DNA of 64,000 nucleotides from Aridibacter famidurans (GCA_024103495.1 JAGFIQ010000153.1:1-64000), one strand, 5' to 3'; counted from the stretch's first letter, positions 28,263 through 38,483 are shown. The notes: a model not told the origin generated them from the sequence alone. A program made the numbers and translations.

Positions 28263-29108
28263 TTAGCGTTTGAACGCGCTTAGCCCGCCCGTTGACGACC
28301 GGCGGTATTCGAGCGGCGTGAGCCCTGTAGCCCTCTTGAACTCGCGGCAGAAATGGCTCTGATCTGAGAATCCGCAATCGGCGGCAATGCGGGCCAGGGG
28401 AGTTTCGGTTGTCGAAAGCTGCTCGGCGGAGGCCCTCACGCGAAGGGTCCGTATGTATTTTCCTATCGTGACCCCGAACTCTTCGCGGAACACCCTTGCA
28501 AGGTGGCTCGGATGGACGCCGACCTCTTCGGCAATACCCGTGAGAGTCAGGCCATCGATCCACCGGTCGTAGATGAACTCACGTGCGCGCATCGCGGTTC
28601 TTTCGTCCTTCCCGGTCCTCTTTTTCAGGAATCTCCTTGAGAAGCCCGCTATCAATTCGAGGATCAGTGCCTCCAGAGCCAAGGGGGAAACGCGGTCCTC
28701 ATCGCGGAATTCCCTGTACAGACGGAGCGCTGCGGGACCAAGGGACGTCGGCGCGTCATTTAGGAGCACCGTCGTGTCGGGCACGTGGTTTATGATCTCC
28801 TCGATCCGAACACGCGGTATTTCGATCGTCAGGCACCTGCCGCCCGAATCGCCGAAGAGGTCCGAATGAACGTCGCCGGGGGATCTGTACAGGAGTGACA
28901 ACGGCTCGCATACGATCTGCCGGGTCCCAAGCCTTTCCGTGAAGCTTCCCTTGAGAGCCGCAACCAGTCCGGCCGTGTTGTGCGAATGGTTTCCTATAGC
29001 CTGCTTCGGCAGGTAGTTCGTTTCCGTGCAGACGAAGCCGCCCACCGTCCGGGAGCGCAGGACGCGCGCCGGAAACTCACCGGAGCTGTATCTGAAGACA
29101 ACGCTCAT
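28263..29108 (-). CDS. AraC-family transcriptional regulator
   Basis: 281 aa from ATG 29108 (the frame opens two codons earlier with TTG). The N-terminal half is a cupin-like sensor (HSHNTAGLVAALKGSF, DVHSDLFGD). The C-terminal 100 residues carry two helix-turn-helices: LTGIAEEVGVHPSHLARVF and RIAADCGFSDQSHFCREFKR, the AraC signature. It sits directly upstream of the serine hydrolase and may regulate it; the ligand is unknown. Confidence 0.9.
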   Translation of the reverse strand: MSVVFRYSSGEFPARVLRSRTVGGFVCTETNYLPKQAIGNHSHNTAGLVAALKGSFTERLGTRQIVCEPLSLLYRSPGDVHSDLFGDSGGRCLTIEIPRVRIEEIINHVPDTTVLLNDAPTSLGPAALRLYREFRDEDRVSPLALEALILELIAGFSRRFLKKRTGKDERTAMRAREFIYDRWIDGLTLTGIAEEVGVHPSHLARVFREEFGVTIGKYIRTLRVRASAEQLSTTETPLARIAADCGFSDQSHFCREFKRATGLTPLEYRRSSTGGLSAFKR

Positions 29109-29279
29109 AGGCAACTACGAAATTTCTGCCGAAGATCCGGAAGCGGACGGGTCCAATAGTAATTCTCCTTTGTCGGGGATAACAACCCGCTTACGGAAAA
29201 GTCGGGTCGGGCGGCGGGCTTCCGGCCTTCACCTTGAGACACTCTGGCAACTGAACTATTATTCAGACTCATTACTCCG

Positions 29280-31997
29280 ATGACCGACGAATCCACAAAA
29301 CGCGTCTTTCTGATCGACGCGATGTCGCATATCTTCCGGGCCTTCTTCGCGCCGCTCGGCGGGAACCAGGAACCGATGCGGAACTCGAAGGGGCTTCCGA
29401 CACAAGCGGTGTTCGTCTTCACGAACATGATCCGCAAGCTCATCGCCGACGAACAGCCGGACTTTATCGCCGCCGTGTTCGACACCGCGGACCCGACATT
29501 CAGGCACGAGTCCTTCGAGGACTACAAGGCGAACCGCGAGGAAATGCCGGACGATCTCGCACAGCAGCTACCGTTCATTGAAAGGGTCTGCGAGGCGCTG
29601 AACATCCCGATCCTGAAGATGCCCGGATACGAGGCGGACGACATTATCGGAACGCTCGCGAAACAGTGCGAGAAGGAGAAGATGAAGGCCGTCATCGTCT
29701 CGAACGACAAGGACCTTTGCCAGCTCGTCAGCGATCCGTATGTTGTCTGTCTTCGCCAGAACTCTCAGAACATACGGCGGAAGGTCCCCGTGCCTCCGGT
29801 CGAATGGTGCGACGAGGCGTGGGTAAAGAAGAAGTTCGAGCTCCCGCCGGACAAGATCATCGACTACCTGGGCCTGATGGGAGATTCGGTCGACAACATT
29901 CCGGGCGCTCCGGGGATTGGCGCCAAGGGCGCGCTGAAGCTGATCAAGGAGTTCGGATCGGCTGAAAGGGCGATCGAGAACGCGGAGAAGATCTCGCACA
30001 AGACCTACCGCGAGAGCCTCCAGAACAACGCCGAACTTGTAAGACAGTCGCTTGAGCTCGCGACGGTCCACACCGAAGTGCCCGTGGACCTGGATCTCAA
30101 CAAGCTCCGCCTAAAGAATCCGGACCGGACCGCCTCGTACGAAGTGTTTCGCGAGCTTGAGTTCAACACGCTGACGCGCGAGTTCGCCGACAGCGCCCCG
30201 CTGTTCTCGGATCTTGAAGAAGAAGGCGATGAAACGCTGGACCGAAAGTACGAGCTGATAAACGACCGCGCAGGACTGGACGGCCTCGTCAGGAAACTGT
30301 TCGAGATCGAGAACTGGAGCTTCGAGGTCGACGATTCCGACTCGCCGGAGAACGCGGGCTCGTTCGAGAAAAAGCCTCCGAAAGGCCTTGCGATCGCGAC
30401 CAGGCGCGGCGGCGCGTATTACATCGATATCGAGGGATTTAAGGAAGGCCGCGAATCCGCGTATTCCGGGCTCGGCGACATTCTCGCCAACAAGTATCTC
30501 TCCAAGAGCACGTACGACTACAAAGCGAACCTCGCGGTGCTGAAGAAGGCCGGGATCAGGCCCGTGACCGTGAAGGACGACCTGATGGTAGCGGCGTACC
30601 TGATCGATTCGGGCCGCAGGAACTACGAACTGCGGACACTGGCCCAGCAGACGCTCGAACAGGAGATCCTTCAGAACATTCCGGAAGGATGGACGGAAAG
30701 CCAGTACAGGACGGCGGAAAGCGCGGATTTCGTTCTCCAGCTCGCGCCCAGGCTTCGGGAAGATATCGATTCCGCGGCGCTGAACACTATCTACGACGAG
30801 ATCGAATTGCCGCTGATCCCGATCCTGTACCGGATCGAAATGGCCGGAATGAAGGTCGATGTTTCGGTACTGAAGGAGTCGTCGGAATTTCTGAAAAGCG
30901 AGCTTGAGAAACTGAGCGCGAAGATATTCGAGCTGGCCGGCCGGGAATTCAACATCAACTCACCGAAGCAGGTCGCCGAGATCCTCCAGGACCTGAACAT
31001 CGAGACGAAATACAAGACGCCGACCGGCAAGATCTCGACAAGCAAGGACGCATTGCAGGAGATCGCCGAGAACTACGAGATCGCGACGCACATTATCGAG
31101 TTCCGCGAGCTCGACAAGCTCAAATCCACCTACGCCGATTCGCTGCCGTCGATGATAGCCGAGGACGGCCGCATCCACGGCAAGCTCAATCAGACGGTTG
31201 CCGCGACCGGAAGGCTCAGCTCGACCGACCCGAACCTGCAGAACATTCCGATCAGGACCGAACTCGGGCGCCAGATACGAAAGGCGTTCGTCGCCGACGA
31301 AGGCTGCAAACTGATCTCCGCCGATTATTCCCAGCTCGAACTGCGTATCCTGGCGCACATCACGCAGGACGAGGTTATGCTCGAGGCGTTCAGGAATGAA
31401 GAGGACGTGCACGCGAAGACCGCCCGCCTTATATTCGGCGCGGAGACGGAAGATGAACTGCGCGACAAACGGCGCCTCGCGAAGATCGTGAATTTCGGTA
31501 TCGCTTACGCGGTCGAAGCTTTCGGCCTCTCGCAAAGGGTGGGGATCTCAAAGGCCGAAGCGCGCGAGGTCATCGACAATTATTACAAGACGTATAAAGG
31601 GATCAAGAAGTACATGGACGAAACACCCCTGCTCGCACGCGAACAGGGTTACGTCGCCACGATCTTCGGCCGCCGCCGGTACCTGCCTTCGATCAACGAC
31701 CGGAACTTCGCCGTCCGTTCAAGAGCGGAACGCGAAGCGATCAACATGCCTATCCAGGGTACTGCTTCAGACATAGTCAAGATCGCGATGATAAAGGTGG
31801 ACGAGGCCCTCGGCAATGCGGGCCTTAAGACAAGGATCCTGATGCAGGTGCACGACGAACTCCTGCTCGAGGCTCCCACTGAAGAGGTTGATACGGCAAA
31901 GGAAATACTCAAGCGCGAGATGCAGTCCGCCGCCGAGCTTGATGTCCCGCTGCTAGTCGAGATCGGGACCGGGGTCAACTGGATGAGCGTCAAGTGA
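29280..31997 (+). CDS. polA: DNA polymerase I
   Basis: 905 aa, ATG 29280. Residues 8-290 are the 5'-nuclease (flap) domain with its Asp-rich metal sites (FIAAVFDTADPTFRHE, GYEADDIIGTL, NDKDLCQLV, GLMGDSVDNIPGAPGIG). About 310-490 is the 3'-5' exonuclease-like domain, and 500-905 the polymerase with motif A DYSQLELRILAHI, the O-helix RRLAKIVNFGIAYA and motif C QVHDELLLEAP. It fills gaps and replaces RNA primers. The exonuclease motifs look degenerate (E-V-D instead of D-x-E; DYKAN instead of NxKxD), so proofreading is probably absent. Confidence 0.97.
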   Translation: MTDESTKRVFLIDAMSHIFRAFFAPLGGNQEPMRNSKGLPTQAVFVFTNMIRKLIADEQPDFIAAVFDTADPTFRHESFEDYKANREEMPDDLAQQLPFIERVCEALNIPILKMPGYEADDIIGTLAKQCEKEKMKAVIVSNDKDLCQLVSDPYVVCLRQNSQNIRRKVPVPPVEWCDEAWVKKKFELPPDKIIDYLGLMGDSVDNIPGAPGIGAKGALKLIKEFGSAERAIENAEKISHKTYRESLQNNAELVRQSLELATVHTEVPVDLDLNKLRLKNPDRTASYEVFRELEFNTLTREFADSAPLFSDLEEEGDETLDRKYELINDRAGLDGLVRKLFEIENWSFEVDDSDSPENAGSFEKKPPKGLAIATRRGGAYYIDIEGFKEGRESAYSGLGDILANKYLSKSTYDYKANLAVLKKAGIRPVTVKDDLMVAAYLIDSGRRNYELRTLAQQTLEQEILQNIPEGWTESQYRTAESADFVLQLAPRLREDIDSAALNTIYDEIELPLIPILYRIEMAGMKVDVSVLKESSEFLKSELEKLSAKIFELAGREFNINSPKQVAEILQDLNIETKYKTPTGKISTSKDALQEIAENYEIATHIIEFRELDKLKSTYADSLPSMIAEDGRIHGKLNQTVAATGRLSSTDPNLQNIPIRTELGRQIRKAFVADEGCKLISADYSQLELRILAHITQDEVMLEAFRNEEDVHAKTARLIFGAETEDELRDKRRLAKIVNFGIAYAVEAFGLSQRVGISKAEAREVIDNYYKTYKGIKKYMDETPLLAREQGYVATIFGRRRYLPSINDRNFAVRSRAEREAINMPIQGTASDIVKIAMIKVDEALGNAGLKTRILMQVHDELLLEAPTEEVDTAKEILKREMQSAAELDVPLLVEIGTGVNWMSVK

Positions 31998-32356
31998 CGT
32001 GTCCATAATCCATTAAGCCGTGCAAATCCGAGATTTTCCAACGGTTTTTCCGAAATTCGGGGATTTTTCTAAACTGAATATCAACGATGTTTAGCACGTG
32101 CCGTCGCTCACTCCTTCTCTCTAAAATCTTTCTCAATTAATCCTAAACTGCTCCGCTTCCACGGTGCCGTGAATACCCCTCTTTACAACAGTTTATTGGT
32201 ACTCCGATAAATTCAGGCCCTTTTATGGGTTGCAAGTTGCGGTCTCTTACGACGCGTCCTCTGCGCCCGGCGGCACGGCAACCCTTGGCAATTCTAGGGG
32301 TCCGGTCGCGGGGATTCCGAACAGAGGGTCAATCCCTACATAGGAGTACATCAATT
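31998..32356. other. 359-bp intergenic region: leader of the TonB receptor gene
   Basis: No gene. Contains AT-rich sequence after polA, a promoter-like pair near 32182-32211 and a long GC-rich leader before the receptor gene. The leader could fold but matches no riboswitch known to me. Confidence 0.5.
32182..32211 (+). promoter_or_regulatory. Possible sigma-70 promoter for the TonB receptor gene
   Basis: TTTACA (32182-32187) and GATAAA (32206-32211) with 18-bp spacing, about 146 bp before the start codon. Four or five of six matches in each box; prediction only. Confidence 0.35.
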
Positions 32357-35300
32357 ATGTTTAAGAGATTCAGGTACTTGGGGCTTGCAGCGGCTTTCGC
32401 CGTCCTGCTGGCCTCAGCGGTTACCGCTCAGGAAACAAAGGGATCGCTCGAAGGAACGATCACTGATTCCACCGGAGCGGTCATCCCGAACGCAACCGTT
32501 GTCATTCGCGGAAACGCGTTCAGCAGGACCGTTCAGACGAACGATTCCGGTTTTTACCGGGTGCTCGCGGTCCCGCCAGGCAACTACACTGTGACGGCGG
32601 AGGCCCAGGGTTTCGCGGCCAGCAGTGAGACGACGGCGACGGTAACCCTTGGAGAGGCTACTCCCGTCAACTTCACGCTCCAGCCCGCCGGCGCCACCGC
32701 GACGGTCACCGTGACCGGCGATGTCGCCGCCATTGACGCTACTTCAAGCCGCGTCCAGGACAACATCACGGCAAAGAGGTTCGAAGAGATCCCCAAGGGA
32801 ACCAACTTCACCTCGGTCCTCCAGACTACGCCGGGCGTACAAAATGAGAGCAAGGGCGCGGGCATCCAGATCGACGGATCATCGGGCGCCGAGAACACTT
32901 TCATCGTCGACGGCCAGGAAGTCACGAACTTCCGAACGGGCCAGCTTAACTCGAACAACAACCTTCCTTTTCAGCTGATCCAGGAGGTTCAGGTGAAGAA
33001 GGGAGGATTCGAGGCCGAGCACGGCGGTGCGACGGGCGGCGTGATCACACTGGTGACGAAGCGCGGAGGGAACGAGTTCAACGGCGACATCGGGATGGCG
33101 TTCCAGACGAGCGCTCTGGAGCCCGCGAACGCGTTCATCGATCCGACCAACGTATCGACGCTCAGCACGATCGAGAACCGCAACATCGAACAGCCGAACG
33201 TCCTGATCCCGAGTTCGACGAGCCTGACCACACTTGAAGGCGGTCGCGATTTCCCGGGCGACAAGTACACGAACTTCTTCCCGAGCGCCTCTCTTGGCGG
33301 GCCGATCGTAAAGGACAAGCTCTGGTTCTTCGGCGCTTACAATATTCAAAGCTTCGAGATCGAGCGCGACGTGCTCTATCCGGGAGGCGAGCGCGAACAG
33401 TACCGGCGCAATGAGCGCAGGGACTACGGTTTCATAAGGCTCGATTCGCAGCTGGGTGACACACTTAACCTGAACGCGAGCTACACTTACAACCCGATCC
33501 GGGTCCACGGCGACCTGGATGCCGTCACGGGCCTCGCGGGCGGCGTGCCGACCGACGGAGTCACCTCGGGAAGCGCGTTCCTGGGCCAACTCGGTGGAAG
33601 GCGTTCCAGCAACATATACAACTTCGGAGGCACCTGGACACCGAACAGCAACTGGATACTTTCGGCGAGGTTCGGCCAGAGCGCTTTGAATGAAAGGCTA
33701 GGCTCGTACGGCATCCCGGCAGTTGACAGGGTGCGCTGCATTCTCGGAAATACCACCGTTCCCGGCACGACGCCCGGCGGTACCTGCTCGAGCGGGTTCT
33801 CCAGCGTCCCGACCATTTTCGGTATCGACCGGGATATCTCGCGGCGACTTACATTCGACGCCGACGCCACAGCGATCTTCAATGCGCTCGGCGGCCGTCA
33901 CAGCCTGAAGGTCGGCTATCAGCTGAACAGGCTGAGCAACGACGTTGCCAACGGCTACTCCACCATCGGCGGACCGGGCGAGATCAGGTTGTTCTACGGT
34001 TCGACGGAACGCGGCGTAGGCGGCGGGCCGGGCGAGATCGGATACGTCTATCTCCAGTACTTCGGTACCAACGGGAACACCTCGAGCAAGAACCAGGCGC
34101 TCTACATCCAGGACAGCTTCACGATCGGGCGTCTGACGATCAATCCCGGCTTCAGGATCGAGAAAGAGGACGTTCCGTCGTTCTCCGACACCGGCATCCC
34201 GATCGTCTTCGGCTGGGGCGACAAGCCCGCACCGAGGATCGGCGCCGCGTTCGACGTACTGGGCGACGGAAGATGGAAGATCTACGGAGGATACGGCTGG
34301 TTCTACGACCGGTTCAAGTACGAACTTCCCCGCGGCTCGTTCGGCGGCGACATCCTTCGAAGGATCTACGTTCCGCTGCTTGCCTCGAACCCGGACTACA
34401 CGTTCTACACGCGAAACTATATCCTTCAGAACCAGGTCCTTAACGTCGACCTTCGCGTTCCCTCCAACGATCCGAGCGACAACCGCGTCGATCCCGATCT
34501 GAAGGCGGCCCGCGAAAGCTCGCTGGACCTCGGTACCGAGTTCGAACTCAGCAACAACTGGGTGATCGGAGCCCGTTTCGTGCACAAGCAGATCGACCGC
34601 ACGATCGAGGACGTTGGCGTTTTCGACGAGAACCAGAACGAGCTGTTCTTCATCGCGAACCCAGGTTTCGGGATCACGGCCCAGCCGTTCTTCCCGGGAG
34701 TCCCGCCGACACCCAAAGCGAAGCGCGTTTACGACGGCCTCGAGCTGAAAGTGAACAAGCGGTTCGGCGACAACTGGTTCGCTAACGGAAGCTACACTTA
34801 CAGCCGCCTGTACGGAAACTACTCCGGCCTCGCGAGCTCCGACGAGAACGGCCGTTCTTCGCCGAACGTCAACCGCTTCTTCGATATTCCATTCCTTGGC
34901 TTCACGACCGACGGCGAGCCCGACGACGGAAGGCTTGCGACCGACAGGCCGCACATCTTCAAGCTGAACGCCGGGTACAACCTCGGATGGGGAGCCGGCA
35001 GCGGCAACACGACCGAGTTCAAGGGCTTCTTCCTTGCTCAGAGCGGAACGCCGCTTTCGACGCAGGTCAGCGCTTACGCGGCGAACACGTTCCTGAACGG
35101 TAGGGGCGATCTCGGAAGGACTGACTTCTTCACGCAGACCGATTTCGCGGTCACGCATAAGTACAGGTTCGGCCGTGACGGGCGCTTCACACTTGCGCTC
35201 GATATGGACATCCTGAACCTGTTCAATGAAGAAAATGTCACGAACCGCTGGTCCGTCCTGTTCACGGGTGGTCTCGCGGCGAGCAGCATCCAGCAGTTCT

Positions 35301-35524
35301 TCCCGAACGTAACGGACGAAACGGCGTTCATTCAGCAGATCTTCAATGGAGGCATCTCCTCACAGATCCGCGAATTGAACAACCGGGGCGACCAGGGTCT
35401 TTCGACCTGCGGTCCTGCGGCAAATGCCAGCTGCGCTCCGTTCGCTACGGATGCAAGGTACAACGAGCCGAACCAGTGGCAGCTGCCGCGTTCGGTCAGG
35501 TTCGGATTCAGGCTGATCTTCTAG
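32357..35524 (+). CDS. TonB-dependent outer-membrane receptor with carboxypeptidase-regulatory N-terminus (Oar-like)
   Basis: 1055 aa. ATG 32357 is chosen over the 44-codon longer frame because TAGGAG lies 12 bases upstream and a signal peptide follows (MFKRFRYLGLAAAFAVLLAS, cleaved after VTAQ). Residues 28-115 are a CarboxypepD_reg domain (GSLEGTITDSTGAVIPNATV), about 120-250 the plug (IDGSSGAENTFIVDGQEVTN), and the rest a beta-barrel ending in Phe (FGFRLIF), the BAM recognition signature. Such receptors are expanded in acidobacteria and import large organic ligands. No TonB box can be assigned. Followed by a strong terminator. Confidence 0.92.
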   Translation: MFKRFRYLGLAAAFAVLLASAVTAQETKGSLEGTITDSTGAVIPNATVVIRGNAFSRTVQTNDSGFYRVLAVPPGNYTVTAEAQGFAASSETTATVTLGEATPVNFTLQPAGATATVTVTGDVAAIDATSSRVQDNITAKRFEEIPKGTNFTSVLQTTPGVQNESKGAGIQIDGSSGAENTFIVDGQEVTNFRTGQLNSNNNLPFQLIQEVQVKKGGFEAEHGGATGGVITLVTKRGGNEFNGDIGMAFQTSALEPANAFIDPTNVSTLSTIENRNIEQPNVLIPSSTSLTTLEGGRDFPGDKYTNFFPSASLGGPIVKDKLWFFGAYNIQSFEIERDVLYPGGEREQYRRNERRDYGFIRLDSQLGDTLNLNASYTYNPIRVHGDLDAVTGLAGGVPTDGVTSGSAFLGQLGGRRSSNIYNFGGTWTPNSNWILSARFGQSALNERLGSYGIPAVDRVRCILGNTTVPGTTPGGTCSSGFSSVPTIFGIDRDISRRLTFDADATAIFNALGGRHSLKVGYQLNRLSNDVANGYSTIGGPGEIRLFYGSTERGVGGGPGEIGYVYLQYFGTNGNTSSKNQALYIQDSFTIGRLTINPGFRIEKEDVPSFSDTGIPIVFGWGDKPAPRIGAAFDVLGDGRWKIYGGYGWFYDRFKYELPRGSFGGDILRRIYVPLLASNPDYTFYTRNYILQNQVLNVDLRVPSNDPSDNRVDPDLKAARESSLDLGTEFELSNNWVIGARFVHKQIDRTIEDVGVFDENQNELFFIANPGFGITAQPFFPGVPPTPKAKRVYDGLELKVNKRFGDNWFANGSYTYSRLYGNYSGLASSDENGRSSPNVNRFFDIPFLGFTTDGEPDDGRLATDRPHIFKLNAGYNLGWGAGSGNTTEFKGFFLAQSGTPLSTQVSAYAANTFLNGRGDLGRTDFFTQTDFAVTHKYRFGRDGRFTLALDMDILNLFNEENVTNRWSVLFTGGLAASSIQQFFPNVTDETAFIQQIFNGGISSQIRELNNRGDQGLSTCGPAANASCAPFATDARYNEPNQWQLPRSVRFGFRLIF

Positions 35525-35548
35525 GCCGGCCTATCCTGAACCCTTATT

Positions 35549-35592
35549 CGCCCGCCTTTTCGGCTATTTTGGTCGAAAAGGCGGGCGATTTT
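35549..35592 (+). terminator. Terminator of the TonB receptor gene
   Basis: 14-bp perfect stem: CGCCCGCCTTTTCG (35549-35562) with CGAAAAGGCGGGCG (35574-35587), then ATTTTT. Confidence 0.9.
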
Positions 35593-35672
35593 TCGGATTT
35601 TTTATGAGATTTTGAAAACAATTGATTTGATTTTTAGGACTTTCCCGTACGAAGAGGGTTACTCTTGTGACC

Positions 35673-35695
35673 GATAATGAAATCCGGTCATTATC
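35673..35695. promoter_or_regulatory. Candidate operator: GATAATGA-N7-TCATTATC
   Basis: A perfect 8-bp inverted repeat 38 bp before the start of the Fis-type gene, where a promoter or operator would be expected. It could be an autoregulatory site; the binding protein is unknown. Confidence 0.4.
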
Positions 35696-35732
35696 CATAC
35701 CAAGTAATAACCAATGACGGAGGCCAGAAAAA

Positions 35733-36077
35733 ATGAACCCAATCTTGAGTCAGTTAGCGGTACGGAACGGGAACAAGGCCGAAGAATCGGCTGAAAGCAT
35801 AATGGCGCTCGGTGAGGTCGTTTCCTCGTTGAGAACGGCAGTGAGCAAGCTTCAGAACCTGAAAGACTCGGAGACCAACCACTACTTCAGGAATTTCGAG
35901 ACCAACTTTCCGAAGGAGGGAATCGATTTCTACAAGGCGACAAGGCTGTACGAGATCAATCTCGTGAAGCAGGCCCTGCGAGTCACCAGAGGTCATCAGG
36001 CGAACGCTGCGAAGCTTTTGAAAATGAGGACTTCGACGCTGAATTCGTTCATCAAACGCCACAACATTAGTTACTGA
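35733..36077 (+). CDS. Small DNA-binding protein with Fis-type helix-turn-helix
   Basis: 114 aa. GGAGG lies about 10 bases upstream of ATG 35733. The first 70 residues are helical, the last 45 form a Fis/NtrC-type HTH: YEINLVKQALRVTRGHQANA, then AKLLKMRTSTLNSFIKRHNI. Proteins of this kind are nucleoid-associated or stand-alone relatives of the NtrC DNA-binding domain. No AAA+ sigma-54 activator domain is present. It could regulate the downstream winged-helix gene or the upstream receptor; this is inference from position. Confidence 0.8.
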   Translation: MNPILSQLAVRNGNKAEESAESIMALGEVVSSLRTAVSKLQNLKDSETNHYFRNFETNFPKEGIDFYKATRLYEINLVKQALRVTRGHQANAAKLLKMRTSTLNSFIKRHNISY

Positions 36078-36464
36078 ACCGCATGGGAACCGACAGAGGA
36101 AAGAGGAACGAAGGCATTCAAAAACTCATAATCGGAATCATCGATACGTTCCAATCGAAGTAAACACCGCCTTCTCCAATTTTCCCGCCCGGCAAACCCC
36201 TTGAGGGACAGCGACCATCTCGATGCAAACGCCAAAAGTTTGGCATTGGCAGCACGGTTCGAAACACTATCACCTGCAGTTCCGTACTGTGTTGTGCCGC
36301 CGTAACCAGCGTTTGCAGCGGATCACCTGCTAGGAATGAACTTCACACCGGCCGGTATAAAGGGTTTGACCCAAATACCGTTCCGGTCAAATTGTCACAG
36401 AACCTGCCCGCGCGGTGTTTTATGGATATCGGAGCGGCCGGGTTTCAGCAGTTACGGAGTTTAG
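36078..36464. other. 387-bp intergenic region before the CadC-like gene
   Basis: No supported gene; a 26-codon ORF at 36083-36163 has no ribosome-binding site. No strong repeat or terminator was found. Probably holds the promoter of the winged-helix gene. Confidence 0.5.
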
Positions 36465-38450
36465 GTGATCAATCCAGCTACAAGGACGCACTACTACGAT
36501 TTCGGCAGTTTTCGCCTGGACGTCTCGAACCGCCTTCTCCTGAAGGACGGCGAGCACGTACCCCTGACCCAGAAGAGCTTCGAGATCCTCTGTTTCCTGA
36601 TCTGCAACCGGCACAGGATGCTCAAGAAGCAGGAGATACTCGACGAGGTCTGGAGCGAGAGCTTTGTCGAAGAGGCGAACCTCGCGCAGCACATCTATAT
36701 GGTGCGCAAGGCCCTTCGGAATAACGGCAGTTCCGCCGAATTCATCGAGACCATTCCAAAGTACGGGTACCGGTTTACCGGAGAGGTGAGCGAGAGCTAC
36801 GCCGATTCTCCGTCTGCGGCGGAATCCGCCTCAAAGGATACGAGGTCCGCCGAAGCTTCGGTTTCCGCCGTGCCGGCCGTTGCGGCTTTCAGGGTCAGCG
36901 AGAAACCGTCTGCCCGGACGCATTCCAGACTCAGGAAATATGTACTGCTCGCGGGCCCGGCGATCGCCGTCGCGCTGATATCCACCGTGCTTACGGCGGC
37001 CGCGTATCTATACTTCACGCGCAGCACTTCTTCCGACAGGCTTTCCGGCATCCGTTCGATCTCTGTCCTGCCGTTCGAACAGATCGGCGGCGAAAAAGAC
37101 GAAAAGCTGGGGCTTGGGCTCGCGGACACGCTGATCTCGAGGCTCGGGAATCAGGACATCGTATCGGTCTCGCCTACCTCGACGGTCGCCAGATATGCGT
37201 CGAACGGCGGTTCGCCGGTCGAGATCGGGCGCGAGCTAGGCGTCGATGCCGTCCTGACGGGCACTATCCAGCGTGATGGCGACCGGATAAGGATAAACGT
37301 ACAGCTGATCAGCATCGCCGACCGGGCGCCCGTCTGGGCGGACCGGATCGACGGCGAGTTCAGCGACATCTTCAGGCTTCAGGACGCCGTTTCGCACGAT
37401 GTCGCGACGAAGCTGACGGCGATGCTATCCGGAAAGCCCGCGCCGGCAGCAACCGAACTTGAGAAAGGAGATCCGGAAGCGATCCAGGCGTTCACCAAAG
37501 GTGTTTACTTCTGGAACAAACGCGCCGGGCAGAACCTGGCTGAAGCGATCGGACACTTCAACGACGCAGTAAGAGCCGATCCCACTTTCGCGGCCGCGCA
37601 CGCGATGCTCGCCGATTCATATGCCCTCGCTGCGATCTACGAGGTAGATTCGATCGAGTCGGTCGAGGCGATACGAAAGGGGAAAGTCCACGCCGAAAAG
37701 GCGCTTTCGATCGACGCCAAAACGTCCGAGGCGTATTCGGCACTGGCCGTGATCGCGCAGTACGAACGCGATGCCGAGCGCGCACTGACCCTTTTGAAAA
37801 AGGCGATCGAATGCGACGGTACGAACGCCGCCGCCAGAATGCGGCTGGCGTGGATGTACGCAGTCGACGAGAACCTCGAAGGCGCGATCCGAGAGATGAA
37901 ACTGGCTCAGAAGGCCGATCCGCATTCGCAGGTCATAAACCTGAACCTTGCGAGGCTTCTCCGGCTTAACCGGCAGACCGATGAGGCTCTTGAGTTCGGT
38001 AAGCGTGCGGTGGAACTCGATCCTTCGATGACGTGGACACGCGTGATCCTGGCGGAGATCTACGAGCAGAAAGGAATGCTCAAGGAATCCATCCAGGAAC
38101 TGCGGGCGGTTCCTAGAAGTGCTCCTGAACAGAAGACAGCGAGGCTTCTGATGAGCCGTGTACTTGCCAAACAGGGTAACAAGAACGAGGCGCGCAAGAT
38201 TCTCCACGATGTAACAAAGGATGAAGCAGCGTTGGCGCCTTCGGCAGACGTGGCGTCCGTCTACGCACTTCTGGGAGAAAAGAAGGAGGCCTTCAAGGAA
38301 CTACAAAGATCCGAAGAGGATTCGCTCATCCACTATCTTCAGCTGAAGTACGACCCCAACCTCGATCCGCTTCGGGACAACCCCGAGTACCCGGGCATAC
38401 TTACGCAGTCCCGCAAGAACTTCATAGAGAATTACGACAAGAACTCCTAG
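36465..38450 (+). CDS. CadC-like membrane regulator: winged helix, one TM, TolB-like and TPR domains
   Basis: 661 aa, GTG start with GGAG seven bases upstream. Residues 10-105 are an OmpR/PhoB-type winged helix (LLKDGEHVPLTQKSFEILCF, then KYGYRF at the wing). One transmembrane helix is at about 160-180. Residues 195-330 are the TolB-N/FlgO-like domain (ISVLPFEQIGGEKDEKLGLG), and 345-640 TPR repeats. The layout resembles CadC one-component regulators, which bind DNA from the membrane while the outer part senses a signal. This architecture is common in acidobacteria. Targets unknown. Confidence 0.87.
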   Translation: MINPATRTHYYDFGSFRLDVSNRLLLKDGEHVPLTQKSFEILCFLICNRHRMLKKQEILDEVWSESFVEEANLAQHIYMVRKALRNNGSSAEFIETIPKYGYRFTGEVSESYADSPSAAESASKDTRSAEASVSAVPAVAAFRVSEKPSARTHSRLRKYVLLAGPAIAVALISTVLTAAAYLYFTRSTSSDRLSGIRSISVLPFEQIGGEKDEKLGLGLADTLISRLGNQDIVSVSPTSTVARYASNGGSPVEIGRELGVDAVLTGTIQRDGDRIRINVQLISIADRAPVWADRIDGEFSDIFRLQDAVSHDVATKLTAMLSGKPAPAATELEKGDPEAIQAFTKGVYFWNKRAGQNLAEAIGHFNDAVRADPTFAAAHAMLADSYALAAIYEVDSIESVEAIRKGKVHAEKALSIDAKTSEAYSALAVIAQYERDAERALTLLKKAIECDGTNAAARMRLAWMYAVDENLEGAIREMKLAQKADPHSQVINLNLARLLRLNRQTDEALEFGKRAVELDPSMTWTRVILAEIYEQKGMLKESIQELRAVPRSAPEQKTARLLMSRVLAKQGNKNEARKILHDVTKDEAALAPSADVASVYALLGEKKEAFKELQRSEEDSLIHYLQLKYDPNLDPLRDNPEYPGILTQSRKNFIENYDKNS

Positions 38451-38483
38451 AGCAGCGGTGCTCTCTTCCTGCTGAAAACTAAA

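Noticed and set aside
33698..35158. 486-codon minus-strand frame opposite the TonB receptor gene
   Set aside because: Shadow of the receptor; Val/Arg/Glu-rich without domains or signal peptide.
36083..36163. 26-codon ORF after the Fis-type gene
   Set aside because: No ribosome-binding site and no membrane or domain signature; too short to support.
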